Shown piece after piece: positions 1-10,802 of a stretch of DNA of 64,000 bases. Within the stretch, counting starts at the first letter, position 1. Each line of letters starts with the position of its first letter. Source of the DNA: Timema cristinae (taxonomy: Eukaryota; Arthropoda; Insecta; Phasmatodea; Timematidae). The notes under the pieces are model-generated. The model worked only from the letters and a program-made list of their open reading frames with translations, was not told the DNA's origin and searched no databases. Both the position numbers and the translations under genes were made by a program. The stretch spans positions 11,087,373 through 11,151,372 of the forward strand of contig JBCFYV010001001.1 of NCBI GenBank assembly GCA_039000515.1. The letters are read 5' to 3'.

Positions 1-264
1 GTTAAAAATAGTTCCAACAAAAGTAGGCACAGTCCTAACCACGTGCATTGTAGTGTTTCCAGAATAAGCAAAGCTTGTAAAAACTGGTGCTGTGATTTGT
101 TTTCACCCTTATGGTCTCCATTTTGTCAATCGTACATAGACTCTGATATAATTACCTTATGATGGAAATGTAATCTCATTAATACCTGACCAATGAGTGC
201 CTTAGACTACGAGATGTATAACATTATTTGTTTTACTTTTTATATCCTTTACTTACAGTATGTG

Positions 265-515
265 TCCTAGGTCAGCTTTTTTATTCAAGGCACCGGCTGG
301 ATAAACCTGTCATAGCTTCATATACCTTATAATCTAACTTAAGACTAGAGCAGACACAACATCCAGTCCTCGCTCGTCAATTTATCAATGTGAAAGGGTA
401 AACCAATATTTTCACCAAAGATAAATTTTTCGGTAATGCCGGGAACTGAATCCGGGACCCTTATCTCAGTAGGCAGACATGCTACCATCTGAACTAAGGT
501 GTCGAGCATGATAAC
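265..515 (-). mobile_element. tRNA-derived SINE, family D (old copy)
   Basis: Read on the minus strand, a tRNA-like head has an A box (around 495-510) and a B box whose complement is the CCGGGACCC/GGGAACTGAATCC stretch at 440-460. A family body follows, recognised by 'cctttcacattgataaatt' on the minus strand and by a segment about a tract of Lys/Ala/Val-type tRNA similarity. The same head-plus-body recurs near 5.45, 8.66, 30.2, 43.9 and 63.05 kb. Copies are diverged and no target-site duplication was found here. Positions 1-264 upstream show nothing recognisable. Confidence 0.65.
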
Positions 516-537
516 ATATCACAAGTACATTTCATTT

Positions 538-768
538 CTAGCAGCACGTCTTACTACCCGTCAGGGTTTTAAGCATATATACCAATCACTCTAATGAGTT
601 TTGGTTTGGGAAGTGTGCCTGCATTTGCATGAAGGTGAGTGGAAAACCATGTAGTGAAAAAACTCAGTACACCCGATTGGGGTTCGAACCTCAAACTCCC
701 CCTCATTTGGAGTTCAATCTATTGTGAGAGTGATTCCTCATACCATTTGATCACCGAAGTGAGTCAGG
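538..768 (-). mobile_element. tRNA-derived SINE, family C (full length, diverged)
   Basis: Begins on the plus strand with the family 3' tail in reverse ('cacgtcttactacccgt') and ends with the reversed tRNA-like head ('tgatcaccgaagtgag'). The B box complement is GGTTCGAACCTC at about 681-692, and the conserved 'gtggaaaacca' body motif lies at 639-650. An 81-residue reading frame here is just SINE sequence. Confidence 0.7.
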
Positions 769-1159
769 TACAATTTAAACGAATTCTGCTTAACCTGGAA
801 ATAATCCACGACACTACACTGACCACGCGAGCTTTTTTTTTATTTATGGATGTTCCAATATACCTCATTCCTTCCCATCGATAAATGTCAGAGTAATCCC
901 CCCGCCCCCCTCTCCCGCTGACAGTCAGAAAGTTCTCTGGAAGCGAGTGAGATGTCTCCACTGACTTGACCGACGAAGAGAGCATATTAAAAGTGCCCTC
1001 TTGCACGATTTTACTCCATTCGTTTTGGTCAGAACTCTTCTATTTTACTCTCTGTCGACTCTTTCTTGTCGTATCTTCTCCATCCCCTAGGATCCATCAC
1101 TCTTCTCGAGTCCCAACCCATTTTCTTTACTCCATTAACATCAGTAGCTCCACAATTCA

Positions 1160-2862
1160 AGCGTGTTCTCGTTGTTCAGTGTGAGGAGGAACACTAGTCA
1201 CTTCTCACTCCGGGCGTGTTCCCGTTGTTCAGTGTCAGGAGGAACACTAGTCACTTCTCACTCCGGACGTGTTCCTGTTGTTCAGTGTCAGGAGGAACAC
1301 TAGTCACTTCTCACTGCGGGCGTGTTCCCATTGTTCAGTGTCAGGAGGAACACTAGTCACTTCTAACTCCGGGCCTGTTCTCGTTGTTCAGTGCCAGGAG
1401 GAACATTAATCCCTCCTTACTTCGGACGTGTTCCTGTTGTTCAGTGTCAGGAGGAACACTAGTCACTTCTCACTCCGGGCGTGTTCCCGTTGTTCAGTGT
1501 CAGGAGGAACACTAGTCACTTCTCACTCCAGGCGTGTTCCCGTTGTTCATTGTCAGGAGGAACACTAGTCACTTCTCACTCCGGGCGTGTTCCCGTTGTT
1601 CAGTGTCAGGAGGAACATTAGTCCCTTCTCACTCCGGGCGTGTTCCCGTTGTTCAGTGTCAGGAGGAACACTAGTCACTTCTAACTCCGGGTGTGTTCCC
1701 TTTGTTCAGAGTCAGGAGGGACACTTAGTCACTTCTCACTCAGGGCGTGTTCCGTTGTTCAGTGTCAGTAGGAACATTAGTCACTTCTAACTCCGGGCGT
1801 GTTCCCGTTGTTCAGTGTCAGTAGGAACACTAGTCACTTCTCACTCCGGGCGTGTTCCCGTTGTTCAGTGTCAGGAGGAACACTAGTCACTTCTCACTCT
1901 GGGCGTGTTCCCGTTGTTCAGTGTCAGGAGGAACATTAATCCCTCCTTACTTCGGACGTGTTCCTGTTGTTCAGTGTCAGGAGGAACACTAGTCACTTCT
2001 AACTCCGGGTGTGTTCCCGTTGTTCAGTGTCAGGAGGAACACTAGTCACTTCTCACTCCAGGCGTGTTCCCGTTGTTCATTGTCAGGAGGAACACTAGTC
2101 ACTTCTCACTCCGGGCGTGTTCCCGTTGTTCAGTGTCAGGAGGAACATTAGTCCCTTCTCACTCCGGGCGTGTTCCCGTTGTTCAGTGTCAGGAGGAACA
2201 CTAGTCACTTCTAACTCCGGGTGTGTTCCCTTTGTTCAGAGTCAGGAGGAACACTTAGTCACTTCTCACTCAGGGCGTGTTCCCGTTGTTCAGTGTCAGT
2301 AGGAACATTAGTCACTTCTAACTCCGGGCGTGTTCCCGTTGTTCAGTGTCAGTAGGAACACTAGTCACTTCTCACTCCGGGCGTGTTCCCGTTGTTCAGT
2401 GTCAGGAGGAACACTAGTCACTTCTCACTCTGGGCGTGTTCCCGTTGTTCAGTGTCAGGAGGAACATTAATCCCTCCTTACTTCGGACGTGTTCCTGTTG
2501 TTCAGTGTCAGGAGGAACACTAGTCACTTCTAACTCCGGGTGTGTTCCCGTTGTTCAGTGTCAGGAGGAACACTAGTCACTTCTCACTCCAGGCGTGTTC
2601 CCGTTGTTCATTGTCAGGAGGAACACTAGTCACTTCTCACTCCGGGCGTGTTCCCGTTGTTCAGTGTCAGGAGGAACATTAGTCCCTTCTCACTCCGGGC
2701 GTGTTCCCGTTGTTCAGTGTCAGGAGGAACACTAGTCACTTCTCACTCTGGGCGTGTTCCCGTTGTTCAGTGTCAGGAGGAACATTAATCCCTCCTTACT
2801 CCGGGCGTGTTCCCGTTGTTCAGTGTCAGGAGGAACATTAATCCCTCCTCACTTCAGACATG
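1160..2862. repeat. 53-bp minisatellite with 530-bp higher-order period
   Basis: About 32 tandem units of 53 bp, each close to 'cgtgttcccgttgttcagtg' followed by 'tcaggaggaacactagtcac' and 'ttctcactccggg'. Unit starts at 1215 and 1268 confirm the spacing. A variant unit with 'gaacattaatccctcctta' recurs at about 1401, 1931 and 2462, so blocks of ten units (530 bp) have been duplicated as a group. Inside each unit GTGTTCC and GGAACAC form a 7-bp inverted repeat about 32 nt across, so single strands could fold. Open frames in it (for example 1587-1790 and 2117-2302) are the same repeat translated and are not genes. Confidence 0.95.
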
Positions 2863-3420
2863 TCCACTTTCATCAACGACCGTCAAACATTTTAAAACCA
2901 TTTGGTTGAGTTTTTAACGCTACACTTTACCCCGATTTATTATTTTTATTTAATTTTATCATTCGTTGGTTTTGAGGAAGAGATAAAGGCACTGCTGTGA
3001 TACTAGTGCAATATATCTGTAATGTTTTCTGTCATGCAACAGAGCGCGTGTTAGCGCAAAGAGACGTTGCGCGGGCGGATTGTCGAGACCGTGGGAAGGA
3101 AGTTTCGTGCGAGGTCTGCACTTTGGTTAATGAATTACTTGTCGCTGTGAAGACGCTCGACTCATTAGTACAGAACCCGAGGGGCTTTATGCGAGCGCCA
3201 TGATGTATGGTGGAGATTATGTACGACGGAAAGTACGGGGCTTTGTCGCCTAGTTTTAAATATACTGAGCCAAACTTCTGTTGAAATGAATTCAAGGAAT
3301 GAATTCACGAGATTGCATCACTTGTTTGGCTTTTATTTCAAACTAGGTATGGATGGTGGCCCCCTCGAATACCTCGAATATTAAAGGTTATTCAATATTC
3401 GAGGGTTATGAGAAGAATTT
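2863..3420. other. No gene seen; one perfect 11-bp hairpin
   Basis: This intergenic stretch holds no recognisable gene or repeat family. The one clear structure is a perfect inverted repeat at 3372-3404: CCTCGAATATT, an 11-nt loop, then AATATTCGAGG. It is followed at 3421-3450 by a short fragment resembling a tRNA A-box region ('cacctcggtggcttagtggt'), probably a broken family C head. Confidence 0.6.
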
Positions 3421-3734
3421 CACCCACCTCGGTGGCTTAGTGGTCTGAGATAATGGTTTTCAATAGGGGGTACATGGGCTGAATACGGCCCGCAAAAGAC
3501 TTCAGTCCAGCCCGAGGTAAATAATTAAACTGACAAAAAAAAGTATAACCCAATAAACAGTTTTAATTTTAGATTAATTTTAGAAACATTAATAAAAAAA
3601 TACAGTTTATAAATGATGAGGCATTTAGTTTTCGTTTTTAGTATAATGTAAATTTACCAAATTAAGTTTTCACACCGTCTGACGTGGTGCATGAAATAAA
3701 CCACTATAATTGTAGTTCTTTGTGAGTAGTATCT

Positions 3735-3967
3735 GAAAATCGTTGGTCTAAGGCACAACTCTCACAATAAACTAGAATTCTGATGACGTGAAGATTAGGG
3801 TTCGATCCCAGATGGGTGTACTGCTTTTCCTAAATGATTTTCTACTCTCCCTCTATGGAAATGCGGATACTTTTCCTCTAAATTCTAGCTTATTTATCTT
3901 TAACCCATCAGAGTAACTAGTACATAGGCGTATTACCAAAACGGGTAGTAAGAGAGGCCCTAAAAAA
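3735..3967 (+). mobile_element. tRNA-derived SINE, family C (degraded)
   Basis: The head has 'ggtctaaggc' (A box region) and a B box 'ggttcgatccca' at about 3799-3810. The body has 'ttttctactctccctct' and 'aatgcggatac', and the tail has 'acgggtagtaagag'. Several core positions are mutated. No target-site duplication was recognised. Confidence 0.6.
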
Positions 3968-4019
3968 TTATTTCAGAACCATTAGCAGAAAAAATAAGAT
4001 TAAGTGGTCAATTAGCATT

Positions 4020-4158
4020 TAAGCTTCTCTCTCGTAATAGAATGGGTTGCCAATGACTAGGGGAACGGGGTTCTAGTCTCAACGGGGTCTACTGAGGGTG
4101 TTTATATCCCCAAATATCTTCCCACTTTTCCTCCACGCCAATGTGGGTACATTTCCTA
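4020..4158 (+). mobile_element. SINE family C, interrupted by a SINE A
   Basis: A family C head and body ('ctctcgtaatagaatgg', 'gggttctagtctc', 'tactgagggtg', 'gtgggtacatttcct') stops abruptly at the 5' end of a family A SINE. A plausible continuation ('actttcctcaactccttcct') resumes after that element at about 4460. This is best read as a nested insertion, so the family C copy is older. Confidence 0.55.
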
Positions 4159-4451
4159 GGTGACCTGGTGGTCTAGGGGTGAGGTGTCGGGCTTCTGAGC
4201 TGGGGGTGCGGGGTTCAATCCTCGGTCCCGGCACAGATTTATATGATTGCCAAACTCTTCCTTCACCTCTGACAAGAAGTGTATTAATCACAACTTGTGA
4301 ATGTGGGGGAATACCAGGCCTCCACCGTGGTTTGGATTCCACGTTAAACTGTAGGTCCTCCATTTCATCTCACAATCATCCCACCATTACACATTAGCGT
4401 AAGTGCGTATAACCCGAACGGGTAGTAAGACGCGGTGCTAATAATAATAAT
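4159..4451 (+). mobile_element. tRNA-derived SINE, family A (full length, nested)
   Basis: The head is GGTGACCTGGTGGTCTAGGGG (A box) with a B box near 'GGTTCAATCCTCGG'. The family A body runs through 'ccttcacctctgacaag' and 'tccacgttaaactgtaggtc'. The tail 'gcgtataacccgaacggg' plus 'tagtaagacgcggtgctaa' ends in a short TAA run. It lies within an older family C SINE. Reading frames on both strands here recur in every A copy and are translated SINE. Confidence 0.85.
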
Positions 4452-5452
4452 TTAATAATACTTTCCTCAACTCCTTCCTAATAGTATAAAAACGCGTGTA
4501 GATCAGGACAGACGCTGTGCGTAGTAAAATAGTTTAAATATTGACGCAAACAAAATCAAAATTGAAAAAAAAGGAAGAAATTTTACAATTTTTAAAGCTA
4601 ACTTCTTTTTATTATGTTTTCGTAAGTAAAATGTAGATTGGAAATCGAGGTAAAGTGGCCTTTCTTTAGTTAAAACATATATTTTTTAGGGAAACTAACC
4701 TAAATATCTTACCTAGAATACAGATATGTCTATTATTGTTACCTTTCGGATACCCTGAAAGTTTAAAGCTTACCTTTCACGGTTCCATTATTGCGCAGCT
4801 TACATGTTAAGGTCATTTTGTAGTCAATTTAGGTAAAACCATTGCCACCCATTGATGGGAGATAAGGTGGTCTGTAGTATCCCCTTATCACTCTGCGATA
4901 GTTAATTTTTTTTTTAATTTTTATGAAAAAATAAATGCGTATATTTGGAATTTAGCTGAAATTTTAATCATCAATATTTGAGTTGAAAGAGATTTAAAAA
5001 AAAGTATAAATTTCCTTCTATTCCCTTTAAAAAATCTTTTTTTATTATTTTGTTCTGTTCAATTAACTTGTGAAATAATATGTTTCTTTTCAATAGGTTA
5101 ATTTTTCCGGAAAATTGTATTCTTAAACTCATAAAATTGGCGCATAGCTATGTTCAGATGCTCTTAATTTCCCTCCCACAAACTTAAATTCTTGAAATTT
5201 TCTCTCGATGAAGGTAAAGGGTGTCACCCACGGAATATGGGACTCTAAGCCGCCCCTCAATTTGTAAAACCCACAAGAGTTCCCTTGGGTAAGACTCTCA
5301 GAATAAATAGAGTATACAATACATTTATTAATGTATAGATTCCTTCACCACGTTTAAAGTTGTTTTTAGGATGAACATAAAACTAAAGTTTCATGGTTTT
5401 ATTCCGGTGGCGGCTTTTTATCTTAGTATTTTTGTTCAGGACTTTTCTTTTA
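4452..5452. other. AT-rich intergenic sequence, nothing recognised
   Basis: About 1 kb of AT-rich DNA with long A and T runs (for example around 4565 and 5030). I see no coding potential, RNA gene or repeat family on either strand. Confidence 0.6.
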
Positions 5453-5730
5453 ATCCGACACCTTACCTCAGTCGGTAACGTGTCTGCCCACTGAACTAAA
5501 AGTCCCGGGTTCGATTCCCGGTATGGCCAGAACATTTATCTTTGGTTAAATATGGGTTTTACCCTTTCATGACGATAAATTAACGGCCTGGGATTGGATG
5601 TTGTGCTGGTCCTAGTCTTAATTTAGGTTATAGGACATATGTAGCTACGACACGCCTAGCAAGCAGGTAGTGGAAAATATATATGACTTGAATAAAATTC
5701 TGACCAAGGCCCCAGGATGGAAATAGTAAT
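5453..5730 (+). mobile_element. tRNA-derived SINE, family D
   Basis: The head reads as a near-complete tRNA-like sequence: 'gacaccttacctcagtcgg' (A box) and 'cccgggttcgattcccgg' (B box, about 5505-5522). The family D body follows: 'accctttcatgacgataaatt', 'ggattggatgttgtgctgg', 'gtagtggaaaatatat'. This is one of the best-preserved D copies. A functional tRNA is unlikely because the acceptor ends do not pair and a SINE body follows directly. Confidence 0.75.
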
Positions 5731-6384
5731 GGATGAAAAGTAAAACTCTTCTTTACCTTTTATTCACAACCCGTTCGGGTTATACACATATATTAATTAA
5801 TTACGCTAATGTAATAGGGATGAAAAAGTTGAATTTTATATGAAATGTGTTTGAATTTTCGTAGCAGGAGAGTGAAAAAACGTTTAAAAAAAAACCTCTC
5901 AATTTACCCAATCGAGTTTAGATCTCCAATCTTCTAGTCATCGGCAGTTCAGTTTATTGCGTAGAGACAACCTAGACAATTTGACAGCTGAAGCTGGTAC
6001 TTAAGTATTTAATTCCCAGAGATAGAACTAAGTATATTGTGTAATTGTTGTTAAATTCCATTTAAGTATCTGTGAAATTCTGTCCCTAAATTGTGACATA
6101 TACTCCAAAATTTAACAAATCTGGTGATAATGATAACTATACGTCTATCATTATTATACATCCATAGCTAATGTGAAGTTTATTTGCACCTTTTATATCC
6201 TTATAAGGATTAAACTAATATGTTAACTACTTCAACTTGACGTCATGGGTTGGTATAGAAGTAAAAGTATTCCGGAAGTCTGACACTTCCCCTTGACCGC
6301 TGCCAATGTCCCTCAACAAGGTGTATTACAAGTCGCCTAAGTCACTGCGCTTTAAAAGTACGCCCTCTCTTCCTATATAAAACT
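5731..6384. other. Intergenic; fragment of a SINE tail then nothing
   Basis: At about 5765-5785 'acccgttcgggttatac' is the shared SINE 3' tail in reverse with no attached head, so it is a short remnant on the minus strand. The rest has no recognisable feature. Confidence 0.5.
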
Positions 6385-6712
6385 AGTTCTAAAAAGTACA
6401 ACTCATTACAACCTATTCCTATCTTGAGCTAGTAATATTCAATTCACCTCATTACACACAATCTATATCTTGAGCTCGTTCTATCTCATCACCTCATTAC
6501 AACTTATCCCTATCTTGAGCTAGTTCCATCCAGTCCACCTCATTACACCCTATCTCTATATTTATCTAGTTCTATCCGATCCACCTCATCACACTATCCT
6601 TATCAAAAACTAGTTATATCCATTCTACCTCATTACACCATATCCCTATCTTGAGCTAGTTCTATCCAGTCCATCTCATTGCACACTATCCCTATTTTGA
6701 GCTGTTCACTCA
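6385..6712 (-). repeat. 46-bp tandem repeat derived from LINE coding sequence
   Basis: Roughly seven units of about 46 bp, built around 'ccacctcattacaccctat' and 'ccctatcttgagctagttct'; 'gagct' anchors recur at 6425, 6472 and 6517. On the minus strand the unit reads as the end of a LINE polyprotein (EIGCNEVDW...). The same unit occurs on the plus strand at 25.9-26.2 kb, downstream of recognisable LINE sequence, and singly near 16.45 and 25.05 kb on the minus strand. Confidence 0.8.
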
Positions 6713-6862
6713 CCCTCTCTCACTACTCTCTCTCATCCTCTCACTCTACCACTCCCTCAGTGTCATGCACTTTCACCCCTACCCCTTCACTATCTCCCTC
6801 ACTCTCCCTCAATCAAGCTCTCTCACTGTTCTTCCCTCATTAATAGTCTCTCTCTCTCTCTA
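6713..6862. repeat. CT-rich low-complexity tract
   Basis: A pyrimidine-rich run dominated by CTCTCACT, ending in a (CT)n stretch near 6847-6861. No coding or RNA signal. Confidence 0.8.
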
Positions 6863-7506
6863 GAATACAGTCGCTCGTTGACCTTGGTGGCAAGACAAAA
6901 GCTACTAATACCACGCACCCCTTCCTTGCCTGCAGTTCCCCAGTGTAGCAGAAAATGTCTATTGTACATTCTGATCTTTACGTTTTACGACCCGAGGAGT
7001 CTCATAGCTCGGAGCGAAAGAAAGTTGGGAGTACAGATGCCGGCAATTTACAACCATCCCCTCCAACTCTTTTCTTTTACTCTCTCGAGACACCCTATTG
7101 GAGTCCCTTGGGACGGAGAAGACACATTGTCTTAAGACACAAAATGGGGCACAGTTCTAAAGAACAAAGGGAGTGATAGTGGGGGAGTGGGAGGGGAAGA
7201 AACTGTTTCTCTCACCATCACGCCAATCAATAAGTATATTGATATTGTAAACAACAACAGATATAATAACTACATATTCTCTTTTCACTGCCAAAGACCT
7301 TGAGAGAGCTCTGGTAAAACAGTATATAACCGTGATTCAGTAGCACACCTAGATAATTATTACAGGCGTGATGCCGTGATCATGATTATTTTAACGTTCA
7401 TTTAACGTTCACACAACGTAAAGCTTCTCCTCATGTTTTTGTATTGTAAGCCATTATGACGGAGTTAAATTAATGTTAATTTAACTTAAGAGTTGCCCAG
7501 GGGAGA
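6863..7506. other. Intergenic, no supported gene
   Basis: Two overlapping frames of 73-85 codons occur here (6878-7135 and 6955-7176) but show no family resemblance, no splice context and no repeated conservation elsewhere in the window. I do not call them genes. Confidence 0.45.
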
Positions 7507-7507
7507 T

Positions 7508-7515
7508 AATATATA

Positions 7516-7553
<38 letters not shown>

Positions 7554-7818
7554 CGTCTCGCGTCTTACTACCCATTCGGGCTATAAGCACTTACGCTAAT
7601 GTGTAATGGTAGGGTGATTTTGAGATTAAATGGAGGACCTACAGTTTAACGTGGGATCCGAACCACGGAGGGGGCCTGGCATTCCACACATTCACAAGAT
7701 GTAATTAATACATGTCTTGTCAGAGGCGAAGGAAGGGTTTGGCGATCAGATAAATCTGTGCCAGAACCGATTGTTGAACCCCGAACCCTCAGCACATAAG
7801 TCTGACACCTTTCCTCTA
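7508..7818 (-). mobile_element. tRNA-derived SINE, family A, minus strand
   Basis: Starts with a (TTA)n run at about 7519-7550, then the reversed tail 'cgtcttactacccattcggg', the A body, and a head ending near 'acacctttcctctaccc'. Imperfect duplicated flanks (CCCAGGGGAGA near 7496 and CCCAGGGAAGA near 7819) may be the target-site duplication. The head is mutated relative to young copies. Confidence 0.8.
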
Positions 7819-7831
7819 CCCAGGGAAGAGA

Positions 7832-8449
7832 TTTCACGCTATGTGAGCGTTAAGTGAAAGGCATACCACGTGTTTAAAACCATCCAGTAACGTTGCCACA
7901 TGTATATTTAGTAATTCATTTGTATGTTTATGGAATACAGACGACTTCTTCGGCATAATGTGTCCACGTCTCGCAAACTCTAAAACGTGGTAGTGTCTGG
8001 TTACACTTTATTTTGTTGCTCCATTAAAATTATATTTCAAGTACTTTCAGCCTAATCAGTCCTAAGTGCTTGATATTCCGTTTTAGTGAACAATTTCTTT
8101 TTTCAAACCTACCAAATTCATTGTTAGTGTTTTTCTCTCGTTGTGACGTAACGTCACGTTAATTATGATTACACACTTGTTTCTTTATATTATATTAAGT
8201 GAATGTTACGTTACGTGAACGTAAATTTGATCGTGATCCCGCCCTGATAGAGCATAAAAATTAAATTGAAGCTATTAGACATCTTTATTTATTTAATTTA
8301 AAATTTTAGGCACACCTGTAAGATGTAAAATAGGATTTTATTATCAAATCATAATCCTTGGCTTAAAATTTAATTTATGCATTCGATAAATCTCACATCG
8401 GTGGGCGCGCAGTTTTACTGTCATGCTCATTATTTAGTTTGTTTTGTCG
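7832..8449. other. Intergenic; CRE-like palindrome
   Basis: No gene seen. A 15-bp palindrome GTGACGTAACGTCAC at 8143-8157 (7-bp arms around one A) and a second ACGTTACGTGAACGT-type string at about 8207 resemble bZIP sites, but nothing nearby looks transcribed. Confidence 0.4.
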
Positions 8450-8645
8450 ATAAGGGGAAGTCGTAGCTGGAATTTCAATCTGATGTATTGAGGCTTTTTT
8501 TTTTTAAATGATTTCCCACTGACCACCCACTGCAAATTTGTGTATTTCCTTTAAAATTTCACCTTCCTCAGAGCCATACCATTAACGTAATAAATATGCG
8601 TAACGCTCAAACGAGTTTTATAACGTGTTTTGATACAAATTGTCA
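8450..8645 (+). mobile_element. SINE family C, strongly degraded
   Basis: Body remnants are recognisable ('aaatgatttcccactgacc', 'accttcctcagagcc', 'taatatgcgtaacgc'-like tail), but the tRNA head is barely readable. Called by alignment by eye to better copies. Confidence 0.4.
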
Positions 8646-8659
8646 GTATTCATTTTATA

Positions 8660-8860
8660 GTTATTCTGACACCTTATCTTAATCATTAGGGTGTCTGATC
8701 ACTGATCTAAATGTCCCGGATTTGAATCTCGGCATGGCTAATATAAACTATCACTGGCGAAATGTGAATTTTCCCCTTCACAGTAATGAATCTACGGCTG
8801 GGGGCTGGATGTTTTGTCTGTTCTAGATTTAAGTTAGTTTATAAGTCATGTGCTGATATA
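8660..8860 (+). mobile_element. SINE family D, degraded
   Basis: The head 'ctgacaccttatcttaatca' and B box 'cccggatttgaatctcggc' (about 8713-8731) are followed by the D body 'cttcacagtaatgaatctac' and 'gggggctggatgttttgtc'. Several box positions are substituted. Confidence 0.6.
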
Positions 8861-8998
8861 ATTAGTCGGTTCAGAAAGTGCAACAAGAAAATATATAGAT
8901 TTATTTCATATATTGCATGTGAATGAATGTACTAATGAGTCGTGGAACCAAAATGTTAATGTTTAGTTATAATTTATAAAAAAAAATTAATCAATTAA

Positions 8999-9250
8999 TA
9001 CCCACTTCAGTAGACGAATGGTGTAAGGCATCACTATCGTGCTAGCCTGGCTTGTTGATGAGGGGGAGATCAGGGTTCGAATCCCGGTCGGGTCTATTGA
9101 CGGTGGTTTGTTCATAATAGTTTCCCATTCTCCTTCCATGCTAATGAGTGTAGAGTACCTGTAAAATGCTTCCTTCCTCACCTCTATCCCATTAGAGTAA
9201 TCATCATACATGTATTTAACCTGAACAAGTAGTAATACACGGTGATAAAA
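8999..9250 (+). mobile_element. tRNA-derived SINE, family C
   Basis: Complete C structure: head 'cccacttcagtagacgaatg', B box 'gggttcgaatcccggtcggg' (about 9074-9093), body 'tttcccattctccttccatg', tail 'aacctgaacaagtagtaata'. The tail hairpin has lost its CCCG/CGGG symmetry, which marks an old copy. Confidence 0.7.
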
Positions 9251-9389
9251 AATAATTAATGAAGTATGTCATATTTACCGTGTTTTATAATGTTCGGATT
9301 CAGATATAAGTTAGAAACTCGTAGATAAAATTAATATTTAAATTTGTAAAATCATAGATTCGTCAGTAGCCAGTTTTGCAATCACTTTG

Positions 9390-9648
9390 GGTGACCTGGT
9401 GGTCTAGGGGTAAGGTGTTCATCCTCGGTTCCAGCACAGATTTATCTGATTGCCAAACCCTTCCTTCACCTCTGACAAGACGTGTATTAATCACAACTTG
9501 TGAATGTGAGGAATGCCAGGCCTCCACCGTGGTTCGGATTCCACGTTAAGCTGTAGGTCCTCATTTCATCTCACAATAACCCTACCATTACACATTAGCT
9601 TAAGTGCGTATAACCGAACGGGTAGTAAGACGCGGTGTATAATAATAA
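9390..9648 (+). mobile_element. SINE family A with 13-bp target-site duplication
   Basis: GGTGACCTGGTGGTCTAGGGG head, with an internal deletion of about 30 bp between the A and B boxes, then the A body and a TAA tail. It is flanked by a perfect 13-bp direct repeat, TGCAATCACTTTG, at 9377-9389 and 9649-9661. This is direct evidence of retroposition into this spot. The head deletion may impair its own transcription. Confidence 0.92.
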
Positions 9649-9661
9649 TGCAATCACTTTG

Positions 9662-10719
9662 ATGGCGCTAAGCTATAAACACTTTGGTTATCGTAATACG
9701 TATAAACATTGTATTGAAAACTTTAAGCAATTTTTACCCACCAACTAAAGTATTTATCAAATCTTTAGGATAACAATAGATAAACAAATAGTTGGTTTGA
9801 TAAATATCAACTATTATTGGATGATAAGAAAAAGACACTCACAGCCTTTGTAATTTTCAAAGATAAGCAAACAATAAAATGCTTTTTATACTTCCCTGGG
9901 ACCATCTTCAGCATTATTTATTTAACTCCACTATCCTTTGAACAAAACAAAAGCGCACGACCCCATAAACATCCAACTTATTTGCTATAAACAGTTTTGT
10001 GTGGTAAAGGACAATAGAAGCAGTAGAAAGTTGAAAGGATTAGGACGGCTCTTTATGGTTCTACTTTACTGCTATCTTGCACTGTTCCATCCATAGCAAC
10101 CGCATAGCAACGAAAACAAACGGAGATAACAGGGAATTCAACGACGTATAAAAAAGGGGTATTAGGAGGTCACAAACGTGTGGCCAGTTGATCAAAATAA
10201 TACAGTGCTAGTAAAGGGCACGTTTATTTGAACTGTGTCCTTTATCCGGAAAACTTTTGGGTGAAAGCGTTCAGATCTAAACAAAGAAACCAGTGGTGTG
10301 GGGTAGCGTGGGCTGTTTCCAGGGTAATCAGAGTTATTTGAAAACGTACTTGTTTCTAATCACTCAGTATAACAATCGTTGGCCTGATTTCAACAAAAAT
10401 ACATTCCCATGTGAGGCTGTAGAGCAATGTTCTATGTATGATTGATCAAATGGGAAGTGAAGGGGGAAAACACATCCCAAGTACATTTTTAACAAGCTTC
10501 GCCTAACCTGGAGACACACAATGATACGCCCTTGCAAGGAACTAATTTTGAATTACTGTAATCTTGTTCTGCGCACAAACGTAAGCGATTTTTGATAGTT
10601 TGTTTAAAGTTAATTTCGTTGTCATCTTTTGCCTATTAATTTTATTTAGGCCTTATATGTATATATTGAATAAATAATATCTTGTATTATTAAAGTAAAA
10701 CCGAATGATTTTGCACATT
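9662..10719. other. Intergenic, nothing recognised
   Basis: About 1 kb of mixed-composition sequence with no coherent frame, tRNA boxes or tandem structure that I can support. Confidence 0.5.
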
Positions 10720-10731
10720 ATATATATATAT

Positions 10732-10790
<59 letters not shown>
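10720..10790. repeat. (TA)n microsatellite
   Basis: About 70 bp of nearly pure TA dinucleotides with one interruption ('catat' near 10734). It abuts the left arm of a foldback element. The TyrIle-rich frame over it is an artefact. Confidence 0.95.
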
Positions 10791-10795
<5 letters not shown>

Positions 10796-10802
10796 GTGTT
10801 TG

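Noticed and set aside
1587..2302. Repeated Cys/Ser-rich peptides encoded in the 53-bp array
   Set aside because: Frames reflect repeat periodicity; stops interrupt other units and the composition is that of translated minisatellite.
1160..2862. CRISPR-like regular repeats
   Set aside because: Units are directly adjacent without unique spacers, the genome is eukaryotic, and there are no cas genes.
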